Shown here: piece after piece, positions 51,812 through 61,437 of the stretch
How positions within the stretch are numbered: position 1 is the first letter of the stretch
Layout of the letters: every line of letters begins with the position of its first letter
NCBI RefSeq assembly: GCF_016735585.2
Contig: NZ_JAERSE020000001.1
Span: 620,001-684,000, forward strand
DNA: 64,000 bases
Direction: 5' to 3'
DNA from: Chryseobacterium tagetis
GTDB lineage: Bacteria > Bacteroidota > Bacteroidia > Flavobacteriales > Weeksellaceae
Notes under the pieces: generated by a model
The model's input: only the letters and a program-made list of their open reading frames with translations
Told to the model about the DNA's origin: nothing
Databases searched by the model: none
Translations under genes and position numbers: made by a program

Positions 51812-53161
51812 ATGAAACCAAGTTTAGCGAAAGGAACGAGAGACTTTACAGCTTTAGAAGTTTCCAGAAGAAGATATATTATCAATATTTTACAGAAAAA
51901 TTTTGAATTATTTGGTTTTCAGCCATTAGAAACGCCTAGTTTTGAAAACCTGTCTACATTGACTGGGAAATATGGTGAAGAAGGAGATCGCTTAATTTTT
52001 AAAATTTTAAATTCAGGAGATTATACTTCGAAAGTCAATCAGGAAGACTGGGAAAATAAAAACCATCAGAAACTGACTTCTCAGATTTCAGATAAAGCCC
52101 TTCGTTATGATCTTACCGTACCTTTTGCAAGGTTTGTTGCCATGAACCATGGAAAGCTAACGTTTCCTTATAAACGTTACCAGATTCAGCCGGTTTGGAG
52201 AGCAGATCGTCCTCAAAAAGGAAGATTTAGAGAATTTTATCAGTGTGATGCAGATGTCGTAGGAAGTGAAAGCCTTTGGCAGGAAGTTGAATTGATACAG
52301 CTTTATTTGAAATCATTTTCACAACTGAATGTTTCAGTAACGATTCACATCAACAACCGAAAGATTCTTTCCGGTTTAGCTGAATACGCTGGAATTACAG
52401 ATAGGCTTATTGATTTTACGGTTGCTTTGGATAAGTTAGATAAAATCGGAAAAGATGGAGTTGTAAAAGAACTGTTAGAAAGAGGAATTGCTCAGGATTC
52501 TATTGATAAACTTGATTTCCTGTTTAATCAATCGAATGATGCCTTAGAAAACCTTCTTCAACTGAAAGAAAAATTCGCAGGAAATGAAACCGGATTGAAA
52601 GGAGTTGAAGAGCTAGAATTTGTTCTTACACAATCGGTTAATTTAGGAGTTGATATTCAGAATCTTGTTTTTGATATTACTTTGGCAAGAGGTTTAGATT
52701 ATTATACAGGTGCTATTTTTGAGGTAAAAGCAGATGAAGCACAAATGGGATCTATTGGTGGTGGAGGTAGATACGATAACCTTACCGAAGTTTTTGGAGT
52801 AAAAAATGTTCCGGGAATTGGGATTTCATTCGGTCTAGATAGAATTTATCTTGTGATGGAAGAGTTGAATCTTTTCCCTGTAGAAGCCACAGCAAATATT
52901 GAATATCTGTTTGCTAATTTCGGAGGAGAAGAAATACTGGAATCTTTGAAGCTGATTAATCAGTTACGAGAAAAAGGAATTTCTGCAGAACTCTATCCAG
53001 AAAATGCTAAATTAAATAAACAATTTACATACGCAGAAAAGAAAGGAATTAAAAACCTTGCTTTTTTAGGCGAAGAGGAGATTAAAAATGGCACAGTAAG
53101 ATTTAAAAACCTAGGAACAGGTGAGCAAACAACAATTTCTCAGCAAGAGTTTTTAGGATAA
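51812..53161 (+). CDS. hisS: Histidyl-tRNA synthetase
   Basis: 449 aa class II synthetase. [14 protein letters not shown], the motif-2 arginine region [22 protein letters not shown], the histidine-binding [14 protein letters not shown], and motif 3 GGGGRYDNL...GISFGLDRI are visible, then an anticodon-binding domain ([30 protein letters not shown]). It charges tRNA-His. Complete and of normal length. Confidence 0.98.
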   Translation: MKPSLAKGTRDFTALEVSRRRYIINILQKNFELFGFQPLETPSFENLSTLTGKYGEEGDRLIFKILNSGDYTSKVNQEDWENKNHQKLTSQISDKALRYDLTVPFARFVAMNHGKLTFPYKRYQIQPVWRADRPQKGRFREFYQCDADVVGSESLWQEVELIQLYLKSFSQLNVSVTIHINNRKILSGLAEYAGITDRLIDFTVALDKLDKIGKDGVVKELLERGIAQDSIDKLDFLFNQSNDALENLLQLKEKFAGNETGLKGVEELEFVLTQSVNLGVDIQNLVFDITLARGLDYYTGAIFEVKADEAQMGSIGGGGRYDNLTEVFGVKNVPGIGISFGLDRIYLVMEELNLFPVEATANIEYLFANFGGEEILESLKLINQLREKGISAELYPENAKLNKQFTYAEKKGIKNLAFLGEEEIKNGTVRFKNLGTGEQTTISQQEFLG

Positions 53162-53181
53162 ATCATATTTAGATAAAAATT

Positions 53182-53221
53182 AAATTCCGGCCTATTCATA
53201 TAAGAATAGCCGGAATTTCTT
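53182..53221. terminator. Bidirectional terminator after hisS
   Basis: AAATTCCGGCCTATTC (53182-53197) pairs with GAATAGCCGGAATTT (53204-53218) with one bulged C. Confidence 0.88.
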
Positions 53222-53248
53222 TATATATTTTATTTACGTTTTACTTAT

Positions 53249-53917
53249 TTAAGAAAAATATTCCTGCCACTTTTTCTGCATGACAAGTTTTTTATCCTGT
53301 AAATTCTTACCAATCGCTTCAAATTTCCATTCATGATTTACCTTTAGGAGCCTGCCTAAAAGTAAGGTCCCTTTTTTCGCTGAGTCTTCATCCTTTGGAA
53401 TTTCAAATTGAAAATGTGTTTCTGTGATCTGATGAATATTTCCTTCATACATCTGTACGGTTACAGAAGGGATTAGGGAAAGATCTATAGTATTGATTTT
53501 TTTAGGATTAATATGAAGGTAAAAAAAGATTTGATCAATTTCAGAATTAATCTTTTCTAAATTGATGTTAATTAATTTTTTATCCGAATTTTTTAAAGAA
53601 GGAGTACTGTTTTCCTGATATTTAAAAGCTTCGTCTTTGGAAATCAATTTTCCCAATGGAAGATTGTTTTGAATAAGCCAGCTGTTATACTTAGGTAAAT
53701 GGATCCAATCAATTCTATCTTCGTTTTTATCGAACATAGAGCAAGCTAATTCAAGATCAATTTCTGGTACATTTTTTCTGTTAAAAAGACTTTGAAAAAA
53801 AGGTAAGGATAATTTTACCGTTGGCCAGCTCACCCCTAAACAGAAGTTAGTAAGGTTTTCTTCAGTGTTTTTTTTTAGAGTAAAGAAATCTCCCTTTTTT
53901 AAGTTTAACATGAGCAT
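53249..53917 (-). CDS. TerD-family protein
   Basis: 222 aa. The TerD-like core includes LKKGDFFTLKK, NFCLGVSWPTVKLSL, VPEIDLELACSMFDKN, and INSEIDQIFFYLHINPKKI with PSVTVQMYEGN. TerD proteins bind Ca2+ and take part in stress and phage/tellurite-resistance systems, but no other ter genes are here, so it is a lone copy. Start at 53917 (or 53911). Confidence 0.78.
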   Translation of the reverse strand: MLMLNLKKGDFFTLKKNTEENLTNFCLGVSWPTVKLSLPFFQSLFNRKNVPEIDLELACSMFDKNEDRIDWIHLPKYNSWLIQNNLPLGKLISKDEAFKYQENSTPSLKNSDKKLININLEKINSEIDQIFFYLHINPKKINTIDLSLIPSVTVQMYEGNIHQITETHFQFEIPKDEDSAKKGTLLLGRLLKVNHEWKFEAIGKNLQDKKLVMQKKWQEYFS

Positions 53918-54117
53918 GTTTTATTTTTGAATAATGATCGTTATTTAGTTTTTATAAATTCCAGTTTATTGTGTTAGTTACAAATGTATATATTTTTTTG
54001 CGTATTGAACTGTGAATTTATGTAAAAAAAATGTGAATTTTTACAATGATAAGGTTTGTTTTCATTAATTAGTGATATATTTGGTAATGAAAAAGTATTC
54101 ATATTATAAATAACATA

Positions 54118-54918
54118 ATGGAGAATTATTTGGAGATTAACAAAAGATCTTGGGACGCAAAAGTTGAATTGCATCTAAAATCAGATTTTTATTTTGTAGA
54201 TGAATTTATGAAGGGAAGAACTTCTCTAAATTCAATAGAATTAGAGCTTTTGGGAGATATTACAGATAAAAGAATACTCCATTTACAATGTCATTTTGGG
54301 CAAGACTCAATTTCTTTATCCAGAATGGGAGCGAAAGTTACCGGCATAGATTTATCAAAAAAAGCAATCGAAACAGCAAAAGATCTGGCTCAGAAATGCG
54401 GGGCAGATACAGAGTTTATTTGTTCTGATGTTTATAGCCTTCCTGATTGTTTAAATGAAAAATATGATACAGTTTTTACCAGTTATGGTACAATTGGCTG
54501 GTTACCTGATTTGGATAAATGGGCAAAAATTATAAACCATTTTCTGAAAGATGACGGAAAATTCATCATGGCAGAGTTTCATCCTGTTGTCTGGATGTTT
54601 GATGATGACTTTACAAAAGTTGCCTATAATTACTTTAATGAAAAACCTATCATAGAAACCTATGAAGGAACTTATGCCGATCAGTCTGCAGATATTAAAC
54701 AGGAATATATAATGTGGAATCACTCTTTGGCAGAAGTACTTCAGAATCTCATGAAAAACAATATTGGACTTCAAAGCTTTCAAGAATATGACTGGTCTCC
54801 TTATCCCTGCTTCAGGCATGTGGAAGAATTTGAGAAAGGAAAATGGCGGATTCCGCAGTTCGGAAATAAAATTCCATTGGTGTATGCTTTACAGGCACAG
54901 AAAAAGCCATCATTATGA
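54118..54918 (+). CDS. Class I SAM-dependent methyltransferase
   Basis: 266 aa. Motif I ILHLQCHFGQDSISLSRMGA, motif II VTGIDLSKKAIETAK, and FICSDVYSLPD; post-motif FTSYGTIGWLPDLDKWAKII. A typical small-molecule methyltransferase; target unknown. The terminator overlaps its last codons. Intergenic DNA upstream (53918-54117) is AT-rich with nothing recognised. Confidence 0.92.
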   Translation: MENYLEINKRSWDAKVELHLKSDFYFVDEFMKGRTSLNSIELELLGDITDKRILHLQCHFGQDSISLSRMGAKVTGIDLSKKAIETAKDLAQKCGADTEFICSDVYSLPDCLNEKYDTVFTSYGTIGWLPDLDKWAKIINHFLKDDGKFIMAEFHPVVWMFDDDFTKVAYNYFNEKPIIETYEGTYADQSADIKQEYIMWNHSLAEVLQNLMKNNIGLQSFQEYDWSPYPCFRHVEEFEKGKWRIPQFGNKIPLVYALQAQKKPSL

Positions 54919-54928
54919 TGGCTTTTTC
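54901..54928. terminator. Terminator overlapping the methyltransferase stop codon
   Basis: AAAAAGCCATCA / TGATGGCTTTTT with loop TTA; the stop codon (54916-54918) is in the second arm. Confidence 0.9.
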
Positions 54929-54963
54929 TGTTGTGTATATGAATGTTAAATTGTGTTGATATA

Positions 54964-55200
54964 TTAAAAGTTTGAATCCTGAACTTTCGCTTTAGTTTCT
55001 TCAACTTTATCCTGAACCTGAGAAGCTACCTCATTAGCTTTATTTTTTATGTCGCTTCCCCATTTATTCAGATTATCTTTTGCTGAGTTGATTTTATCTT
55101 TTACAGCCTGCTGTTGTTCTGGGGTAGACTTTTTATATTTCCAATATGCTAAAGCTCCTAAACCTAATAAAGCCAATAAGCCATTTGTTTTATTTCCCAT
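54964..55200 (-). CDS. YtxH-like small protein with sigma-54-like promoter
   Basis: 78 aa. A short hydrophobic N-terminal segment (GLLALLGLGALAYWKYK) anchors a long, charged amphipathic helix (DKINSAKDNLNKWGSDIKNKANEVASQVQDKVEETKAKVQ). This is the layout of YtxH-type stress or envelope proteins. Convergent with the methyltransferase gene. Its upstream region carries the best sigma-54-like site in the window. Confidence 0.78.
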   Translation of the reverse strand: MGNKTNGLLALLGLGALAYWKYKKSTPEQQQAVKDKINSAKDNLNKWGSDIKNKANEVASQVQDKVEETKAKVQDSNF

Positions 55201-55249
55201 GATCTCTGATTTTAAAAGTTAATAATTAAGATTTGATATCATTATGTAA

Positions 55250-55267
55250 GTAAATTACGTGCCAAAA
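55250..55267 (-). promoter_or_regulatory. Strong candidate sigma-54 promoter for the YtxH-like gene
   Basis: The - strand reads TTTTGGCACG-TAAT-TTAC: 10 of 11 positions of TGGCACG-N4-TTGC, with exact spacing. A start near 55238 leaves a 38-nt leader to the ATG. The rest of 55201-55519 is AT-rich; only this site and the glgB -7 box were found in it. Confidence 0.6.
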
Positions 55268-55435
55268 CAGAATGGAATGTAATAAAATAATGTTAAAATT
55301 TTATTTTTACTAATTAATAGAGGGTTTTATTGAAAATATAATTTGTTAATTTGAGTAAGTCAATTTTTTTAAGTAATAAAAAGCTATTACTTAAATTTAA
55401 TGATAAAAACTTTTAAAATAAAGGCGAGAAAGTTA

Positions 55436-55443
55436 TATATTTG
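55436..55443 (+). promoter_or_regulatory. -7 box TATATTTG for the glycogen operon
   Basis: Exact TAnnTTTG, 76 nt upstream of the chosen glgB ATG (55520) and 49 nt before an alternative ATG at 55493. Confidence 0.5.
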
Positions 55444-55519
55444 AGAGACATCCAAATTTTAAAATAAAATAGATTTTGAAATACTTTTTCTGATGCGTTT
55501 ATTTCAAAATCATTTGAAT

Positions 55520-57460
55520 ATGAATTCCGTTAAAACATATACTCTTTTTACCGATCATGATATTTATCTTTTCAAAGAAGGTAAACATTACAGATTGTAT
55601 GAACGATTTGGAGCACATTCCTTAGAGAAAGAAGGTGTTTCGGGAGTTTATTTTTCAGTTTGGGCACCTCAGGCGACAAAGGTCTCTGTGATAGGCGATT
55701 TTAACAAATGGAATTCTAAAGATCATATCTTATATCCCAGATGGGACGAATCCGGAATTTGGGAAGGCTTCATTGAAGGTTTATCATGGGGCACTTTATA
55801 CAAATATGCGATTGAAACAGCACATGGTGAAATGTTGGAAAAAAGCGATCCCTATGCATTGAGCTGGGAACAAAATATACAGGCAGCTTCTTTAGTTTCT
55901 ACCAATTGGTATGAATGGAATGACCAGGAATGGATTGAAAACCGCTGGAAAAACAATAGCCTGGAAGCTCCGATCTCTGTGTATGAACTACATTTAGGTT
56001 CCTGGAAAAAAAGTGGAGAAAATACTTTTTTAAATTATAAAGATATTGCAGCAGAGTTAATTCCTTATGTGAAAGATCTGGGATTTACTCATGTAGAATT
56101 TATGCCCGTGATGGAATATCCTTATGATCCGAGTTGGGGATACCAGATTACGGGTTTTTATGCAGCGACTTCACGTTTCGGTTCTCCTCAGGATTTGATG
56201 TTTTTAATTGATGAACTTCATAAGAACAATATAGGAGTTATTTTAGACTGGGTTCCGTCTCATTTTCCCGGAGATGCAAACGGACTTCATCAATTTGACG
56301 GAAGTTATTTGTACGAATATGATGATCCCAAAAAAGGATTTCATCCGGAATGGAAATCTTATATTTTCAATTACGGAAGAAATGAAGTGAAGTCATTCTT
56401 GATTTCAAATGCAATGTTTTGGCTGGACCGTTATCATGCGGATGGATTAAGAGTGGATGCTGTTACTTCAATGCTTCATCTCGATTATTCAAGAAATGAA
56501 GGAGAGTGGGAACCTAATATTTTTGGAGGTAATGTAAATCTTGAAGCCAAATCTTTTTTACAAGAATTTAATACAGCTGTTTATAAAGAATTTGGTAACG
56601 CTATTATCACGATTGCAGAAGAAAGTTCAGATTTTCCCATGCTGACAAAACCTGTTCATGATGGAGGAGTGGGTTTTGGAATGAAATGGATGATGGGCTG
56701 GATGCATGATACATTGGATTATTTTGATGAAGAATTTAGCAATAGAAAATACCATCATCACAAACTCACTTTTGCGTCGATGTATATGTATAATGAGAAT
56801 TATATGATGCCGCTATCGCATGATGAAGTGGTTCATGGGAAATCAAGCCTTATTTATAAAATGGTTGGAGATGAATGGCAGAAGTTTGCAAATCTTCGTA
56901 CCTTGTATGTATATATGTATACACATCCAGGAGCGAAGCTTTTGTTCATGGGAAATGAATTTGGACAAACCAGTGAATGGAATTTTACTAAAAGTTTGGA
57001 CTGGGATTTATTACAATATCCCGTTCATAAAGGATTGCAGACTCTTATTAAAGATCTGAATTCTATTTATAAAGAAGAACCTGCCTTTTATGAAAATCAG
57101 TTTCAGAAAGACGGTTTTGAATGGATTGAAGCGGATGATCTGGAAAATTCAGTATATGTATATGTAAGGAAAGGAAAAAGAAGAGATGATGTATTCATGG
57201 TTGTTTTGAATCTTTTGCCTAAAGTTATCGATTATAAGATAGGAGTAAGTGCAGGATCGCATTGGGAGATCATATTTAATTCTGATGATGAAAGATACGC
57301 AGGAAGTGGAGTTGCTCCGGAAGTATTTGACGAACATTATGAAGATTATATGCGTCATCCAAAATCAATAAGTATAAAATTGCCACCTCTTGCCGGAATT
57401 ATCCTTAAACAGACAAAAGACAGGAAGTATAAGAATCACAGAAGTAAATTTAGAAAATAA
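55520..57460 (+). CDS. glgB: 1,4-alpha-glucan branching enzyme
   Basis: 646 aa from ATG 55520 (MNSVKTYTLFTDHDIYLFKEG); a start nine codons earlier is possible. N-terminal CBM48 (VYFSVWAPQATKVSVIGDFNKWN), GH13 core with the nucleophile region DGLRVDAVTSM, the acid/base TIAEESSDFP, and LSHDEVVHG, then an all-beta C-terminal domain. It forms alpha-1,6 branches. First of glgB-glgA-glgC; spacing to glgA is 50 nt. Confidence 0.97.
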   Translation: MNSVKTYTLFTDHDIYLFKEGKHYRLYERFGAHSLEKEGVSGVYFSVWAPQATKVSVIGDFNKWNSKDHILYPRWDESGIWEGFIEGLSWGTLYKYAIETAHGEMLEKSDPYALSWEQNIQAASLVSTNWYEWNDQEWIENRWKNNSLEAPISVYELHLGSWKKSGENTFLNYKDIAAELIPYVKDLGFTHVEFMPVMEYPYDPSWGYQITGFYAATSRFGSPQDLMFLIDELHKNNIGVILDWVPSHFPGDANGLHQFDGSYLYEYDDPKKGFHPEWKSYIFNYGRNEVKSFLISNAMFWLDRYHADGLRVDAVTSMLHLDYSRNEGEWEPNIFGGNVNLEAKSFLQEFNTAVYKEFGNAIITIAEESSDFPMLTKPVHDGGVGFGMKWMMGWMHDTLDYFDEEFSNRKYHHHKLTFASMYMYNENYMMPLSHDEVVHGKSSLIYKMVGDEWQKFANLRTLYVYMYTHPGAKLLFMGNEFGQTSEWNFTKSLDWDLLQYPVHKGLQTLIKDLNSIYKEEPAFYENQFQKDGFEWIEADDLENSVYVYVRKGKRRDDVFMVVLNLLPKVIDYKIGVSAGSHWEIIFNSDDERYAGSGVAPEVFDEHYEDYMRHPKSISIKLPPLAGIILKQTKDRKYKNHRSKFRK

Positions 57461-57510
57461 GATTCTGAATTAATAGTAAGACACAAGAAAGAACATTTAT
57501 AGAAAATTAT

Positions 57511-58920
57511 ATGACAATATACCATCTAAGTACAGAATGTTATCCGGTAGCAAAAGTAGGAGGATTAGCGGATGTTGTGGGAGCTCTTCCCAAATACCAG
57601 AATAAAGTAGAAGGAATTGAGGCAAAAGTGGTTATGCCTTGGTATAGCAAATCTTTTATATACAATCATGAGTTTGACATAGTTTTTGATGGGTTCATCC
57701 ATCAGGGGCCGAATATGCTTCAGGTTCAGGTGCTGAAAGAGAAAACCGATGTATTGGGATTTGAACTGTATATGGTGAAAATTCCGGGACTTCTGGATCG
57801 TGAAAATCCTTACGGATATTCAGACGAGAGCTTTCAGTTTATTGCTTTTCAACATGGTGTTTTACATTGGTTGAGTGCAATGGAAATTCGTCCGGATGTG
57901 CTTCATTGTCATGATTACCATACAGGGTTAGTTCCTTTTATGGTTGAAAATTGTTCCGAATTTGCTTTTTTAAAAGGAGTTAAAACGATTGGAACCATTC
58001 ATAATGGAGAATATCAGGGGAATATGAACTGGGAAATGGCGAAATACATCCCATCATTTGATCACTATAAATGGGGACTGCTGGATTGGAAAGGTCAGAT
58101 TAATCCTTTGGCGAGCATGATTAAATGCTGTAATGCTTTTACAACAGTTTCAGAAGGATATTTAGAAGAATTATTTATTAGCTTTAGAGGCTTGGAAAGT
58201 TTGGTGCGCCAGGAATTTGGAAAAGCCTACGGAATCATCAACGGTATAGATAACGAAGTCTGGGATCCGGAAACCGATCCTATGCTGGATTTTAATTATA
58301 ACATAAAAAATGCTATTGAACAGAAGAAGAAGAATAAAGAGAAAATCTGTAAAGAATATAATCTGAAACCGGAGCTTCCTCTATTTGCTTTTATCGGACG
58401 GTTTGCAAGAGAAAAAGGGGCAGATTTGTTACCCGATATGGTTTGGAGAAGCATAAAACAGAGTTATGGAGCGTTAAATGTAATCATTCTGGGATCAGGA
58501 GATGCTTACATCGAAAATAAACTGAAGGAATATGATATTACGTATACCAATTTTGCCTTAGATTTGGGATATAAAGAACAGCTTTCTCATAAAATATATG
58601 CATCGGCTGATTTCTTATTAATGCCTTCACGGGTTGAACCTTGCGGGCTAAACCAAATGTATTCTATGCGGTATGGAACCATTCCGATAGTAAGATATAC
58701 AGGAGGGTTAAAAGATACTGTAGCCGATATTTCTACAGGAGGAGCAGGGCTCAATTTTGCTTTTGCAGGAGTAGATGATATGATTCATGCGATGAACAGA
58801 GCGCTAAGTCTTTACACTCAAAAAGAAGTAATGACTGACCTTGTTCATACCAATATGAATTTTGATTTCGCTTGGGAAACATCAGCGGAAAAATATTTGA
58901 AGTTATATAGTAATAGTTAA
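57511..58920 (+). CDS. glgA: Glycogen synthase (ADP-glucose type)
   Basis: 469 aa GT5 enzyme. ADP-glucose-binding KVGGLADVVGALPK near the N-terminus, GTIHNGEYQGN, FIGRFAREKGADLLPD, and MPSRVEPCGLNQMYSMRYGTIPIVRYTGGLKDTV. It elongates alpha-1,4-glucan from ADP-glucose. Lies between glgB and glgC. Confidence 0.97.
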   Translation: MTIYHLSTECYPVAKVGGLADVVGALPKYQNKVEGIEAKVVMPWYSKSFIYNHEFDIVFDGFIHQGPNMLQVQVLKEKTDVLGFELYMVKIPGLLDRENPYGYSDESFQFIAFQHGVLHWLSAMEIRPDVLHCHDYHTGLVPFMVENCSEFAFLKGVKTIGTIHNGEYQGNMNWEMAKYIPSFDHYKWGLLDWKGQINPLASMIKCCNAFTTVSEGYLEELFISFRGLESLVRQEFGKAYGIINGIDNEVWDPETDPMLDFNYNIKNAIEQKKKNKEKICKEYNLKPELPLFAFIGRFAREKGADLLPDMVWRSIKQSYGALNVIILGSGDAYIENKLKEYDITYTNFALDLGYKEQLSHKIYASADFLLMPSRVEPCGLNQMYSMRYGTIPIVRYTGGLKDTVADISTGGAGLNFAFAGVDDMIHAMNRALSLYTQKEVMTDLVHTNMNFDFAWETSAEKYLKLYSNS

Positions 58921-58937
58921 AAAAATTGCAAAAATAT

Positions 58938-60203
58938 ATGAAGTACAATGTTATTTCGATTGTTCTTGGTGGGGGAAGAGGCACACGGCTTTTTCCATTA
59001 ACGTATACTAGATCAAAACCGGCTGTTCCTATTGCAGGAAAATACAGATTGGTAGATATTCCTATTTCAAACTGTTTAAACTCAGGACTGAATAAAATAC
59101 TGGTACTAACACAGTTTAATTCAGCTTCCCTTAATTCACATATCAAAAACTCATACCATTTTGATATTTTCAGCAAAGGATTTGTTGATATTCTGGCGGC
59201 AGAACAAAATGTGGAGAATGATAATTGGTATCAGGGAACAGCAGATGCAGTCCGCCAATCGATGAAGCATCTGGAAAAACATGATTATGACTATATTCTC
59301 ATTCTTTCCGGAGATCAGCTGTATCAGATGGATTTTAGGGAAATGCTTGATTTTCATATTGAAAAAGGAGGGGATGTTACCATTGCAACCATTCCTGTCA
59401 ATGCGAAAGATGCAACAGGCTTTGGAATTCTAAGTTCAGATGATGAAGGAAATATTACTTCTTTTGTGGAAAAACCTGCTTTTGATGCATTAGATAATTT
59501 GAAATCTGAAGTTTCAGAAGAAAACAAGCACAAAGGAAAAGAATATCTTGCTTCGATGGGAATTTATATTTTCACTAAAAGTATTCTTAAAAAAATGTTT
59601 GATGAAGGAGCGGGAGATGATTTTGGAAGTGATATTATTCCAAGTTCAATCGGAAAATATAAAACATTAAGCTATCAGTATGAAGGATATTGGACAGACA
59701 TTGGAACGATCGAGTCTTTTTATGAAGCTAATTTAGATTTATGTCAGGATTTGCCGCAGTTTAATTTGTTTTCTACTTCTCCAATCTATACAAGAGCGAG
59801 AATGTTGCCTCCTTCAAAAATTAACGGTTCTTATGTAAGCAAAGCGATTTTCGGAGACGGATGCATCATTATGGCAGACAAAATTGAAAATTCAATTATA
59901 GGAAACAGAACAAGGATTGATAAAGGCAGTACAATCGTGAATTCCTATATTATGGGTTCAGATTTTTATCAGAATACAGATGAAATTCTAAAAAATAATA
60001 AAAAAGGAAATCCGAATATGGGAGTCGGGAAATACTGTTACATCGAAAAAACAATTTTAGATAAAAACTGTTATATCGGAGATAATGTAAGAATTATAGG
60101 AGGAAAACATTTAAAAGACGGGGATTACGGAACCCACTCTGTTCAGGACGGAATTGTAGTGGTGAAAAAAGGAGCCGTTTTACCTCCGGGAACTCATATT
60201 TAA
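58938..60203 (+). CDS. glgC: Glucose-1-phosphate adenylyltransferase
   Basis: 421 aa from ATG 58938 (MKYNVISIVLGGGRGTRLF); the frame also has an upstream TTG. N-terminal nucleotidyltransferase GGGRGTRLFPLTYTRSKPAVPIAGKYR, LSGDQLYQMDF, and a C-terminal left-handed beta-helix (hexapeptide) used for allosteric control. It makes ADP-glucose for GlgA. This step is normally the regulated one. Confidence 0.97.
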   Translation: MKYNVISIVLGGGRGTRLFPLTYTRSKPAVPIAGKYRLVDIPISNCLNSGLNKILVLTQFNSASLNSHIKNSYHFDIFSKGFVDILAAEQNVENDNWYQGTADAVRQSMKHLEKHDYDYILILSGDQLYQMDFREMLDFHIEKGGDVTIATIPVNAKDATGFGILSSDDEGNITSFVEKPAFDALDNLKSEVSEENKHKGKEYLASMGIYIFTKSILKKMFDEGAGDDFGSDIIPSSIGKYKTLSYQYEGYWTDIGTIESFYEANLDLCQDLPQFNLFSTSPIYTRARMLPPSKINGSYVSKAIFGDGCIIMADKIENSIIGNRTRIDKGSTIVNSYIMGSDFYQNTDEILKNNKKGNPNMGVGKYCYIEKTILDKNCYIGDNVRIIGGKHLKDGDYGTHSVQDGIVVVKKGAVLPPGTHI

Positions 60204-60238
60204 TAACGTTCTTTAACATAAACAAGTGATCAGGTATA

Positions 60239-60269
60239 TTGGTCACTTTTTTTATTTGTATTACATTTG
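60239..60269 (+). promoter_or_regulatory. Promoter TTG-N20-TACATTTG, almost at the start codon
   Basis: TTG 60239-60241 and TACATTTG 60262-60269; the ATG at 60274 is only 4 nt beyond the box. Consensus is very good, implying a leaderless or near-leaderless mRNA. Confidence 0.65.
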
Positions 60270-60273
60270 TGCA

Positions 60274-61314
60274 ATGCGTTTTTTTAAAATCTTAGCGGTA
60301 ATTGTTATTCTGGTGGTGGGAGCTTATGCTTCTTCCATGTATTTTTTTGTAGAGGAAAATAAAAATTTTCAGATTGAAAAAGAAATTGATTATCCTGTAG
60401 ATAAGGTATTTTCTCAATTCAATAACTTACAGCATTTCACGCGTTGGAACAATTTTTTTACCAGTTCTAAAAGCATAGACATTGATTATTATACTCCTTA
60501 CGAAGGAAGAGGAAGTTCCATAAGTTATGTGGATACTAAAAACGAAAGAGGAGGAGAAATGTTTATCCGTTATGAAAATCAAAACAAAACTCTAAAATAC
60601 CAGCTTTTTGAAGATAAAAATGAAAACCCTACGTTGGTAGATGTTAAATTTAAAGAGGTTTCTCCTGAAAGAACAAAAATTACATGGTATGTTCATACCC
60701 CAAAACTTTCGGTGCTGAGAAGAGTTGAAAACTTTTGGACGGAAGACAGATTTGCTGAAAATATTGATAAAAGTATGGCCAATCTTAAAAATGTTTTAGG
60801 AAATAAAGTAGAAAAAGACAACCAGATGGCTGCCATAAAATACGATAGTCTGATGGTTGAAAAAGAAGAAGAGAAGGTCGTATTGGGAATTAACATCAGT
60901 ACTTCGAATAAAAAAGACGCTTTATATAAAAACGTAGTGATGAACTATAATAAAGTGTATAACTACGTAAGCATGGATTTGGGTAAAAAAGATGACGAAT
61001 TCGGATACCCTGTTTTGATCACAGATGCAGACAATTATAAAGATAAAGAGGTGTCTTATTTTATAGGGATCCCCTTATCTAAGAAAATAGGAATTACAGA
61101 TAATAACTTTAGTTTCAGAACGATAAATCCTACACAGGATTATATTATCTACTATAAAGGAACTTATGAAGGAAGAATAAGAGCAATTCAGCAGCTTATT
61201 CAAAAAGCAAAGAAAGACGAAATGCGTTTTGGGGATATTCGCCAGACTTTTATAGAGAGACCTACAGAAGATCACAATGTGAATATGAAGTTATCTTTGT
61301 CAGTTTATAAGTAA
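60274..61314 (+). CDS. SRPBCC-domain protein with N-terminal membrane anchor
   Basis: 346 aa from ATG 60274 (MRFFKILAVIVILVVGAYAS). One transmembrane helix is followed by an SRPBCC/START-like domain (IEKEIDYPVDKVFSQFNNLQHFTRWNNFF, ITWYVHTPKLSVLRRVENFW). A second, less clear alpha/beta region occupies residues about 190-346, which may be a GyrI-like module (YYKGTYEGRIRAIQQLIQKAKK). Ligand unknown. The upstream 16 codons overlap the promoter and are not translated. Confidence 0.8.
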   Translation: MRFFKILAVIVILVVGAYASSMYFFVEENKNFQIEKEIDYPVDKVFSQFNNLQHFTRWNNFFTSSKSIDIDYYTPYEGRGSSISYVDTKNERGGEMFIRYENQNKTLKYQLFEDKNENPTLVDVKFKEVSPERTKITWYVHTPKLSVLRRVENFWTEDRFAENIDKSMANLKNVLGNKVEKDNQMAAIKYDSLMVEKEEEKVVLGINISTSNKKDALYKNVVMNYNKVYNYVSMDLGKKDDEFGYPVLITDADNYKDKEVSYFIGIPLSKKIGITDNNFSFRTINPTQDYIIYYKGTYEGRIRAIQQLIQKAKKDEMRFGDIRQTFIERPTEDHNVNMKLSLSVYK

Positions 61315-61383
61315 ATTACTGAAATATATCATTTTTATAGTTATTTTTAATAATTTAGGGCTGCTTTACATCTGTTTTTTTAT

Positions 61384-61391
61384 TAAATTTG
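61384..61391 (+). promoter_or_regulatory. -7 box TAAATTTG for sucA
   Basis: Exact TAnnTTTG, 46 nt before the sucA ATG. Confidence 0.5.
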
Positions 61392-61437
61392 AAGATTAAT
61401 TCTACAAATAAATTTTAATAATAGATAAACTGTAATA

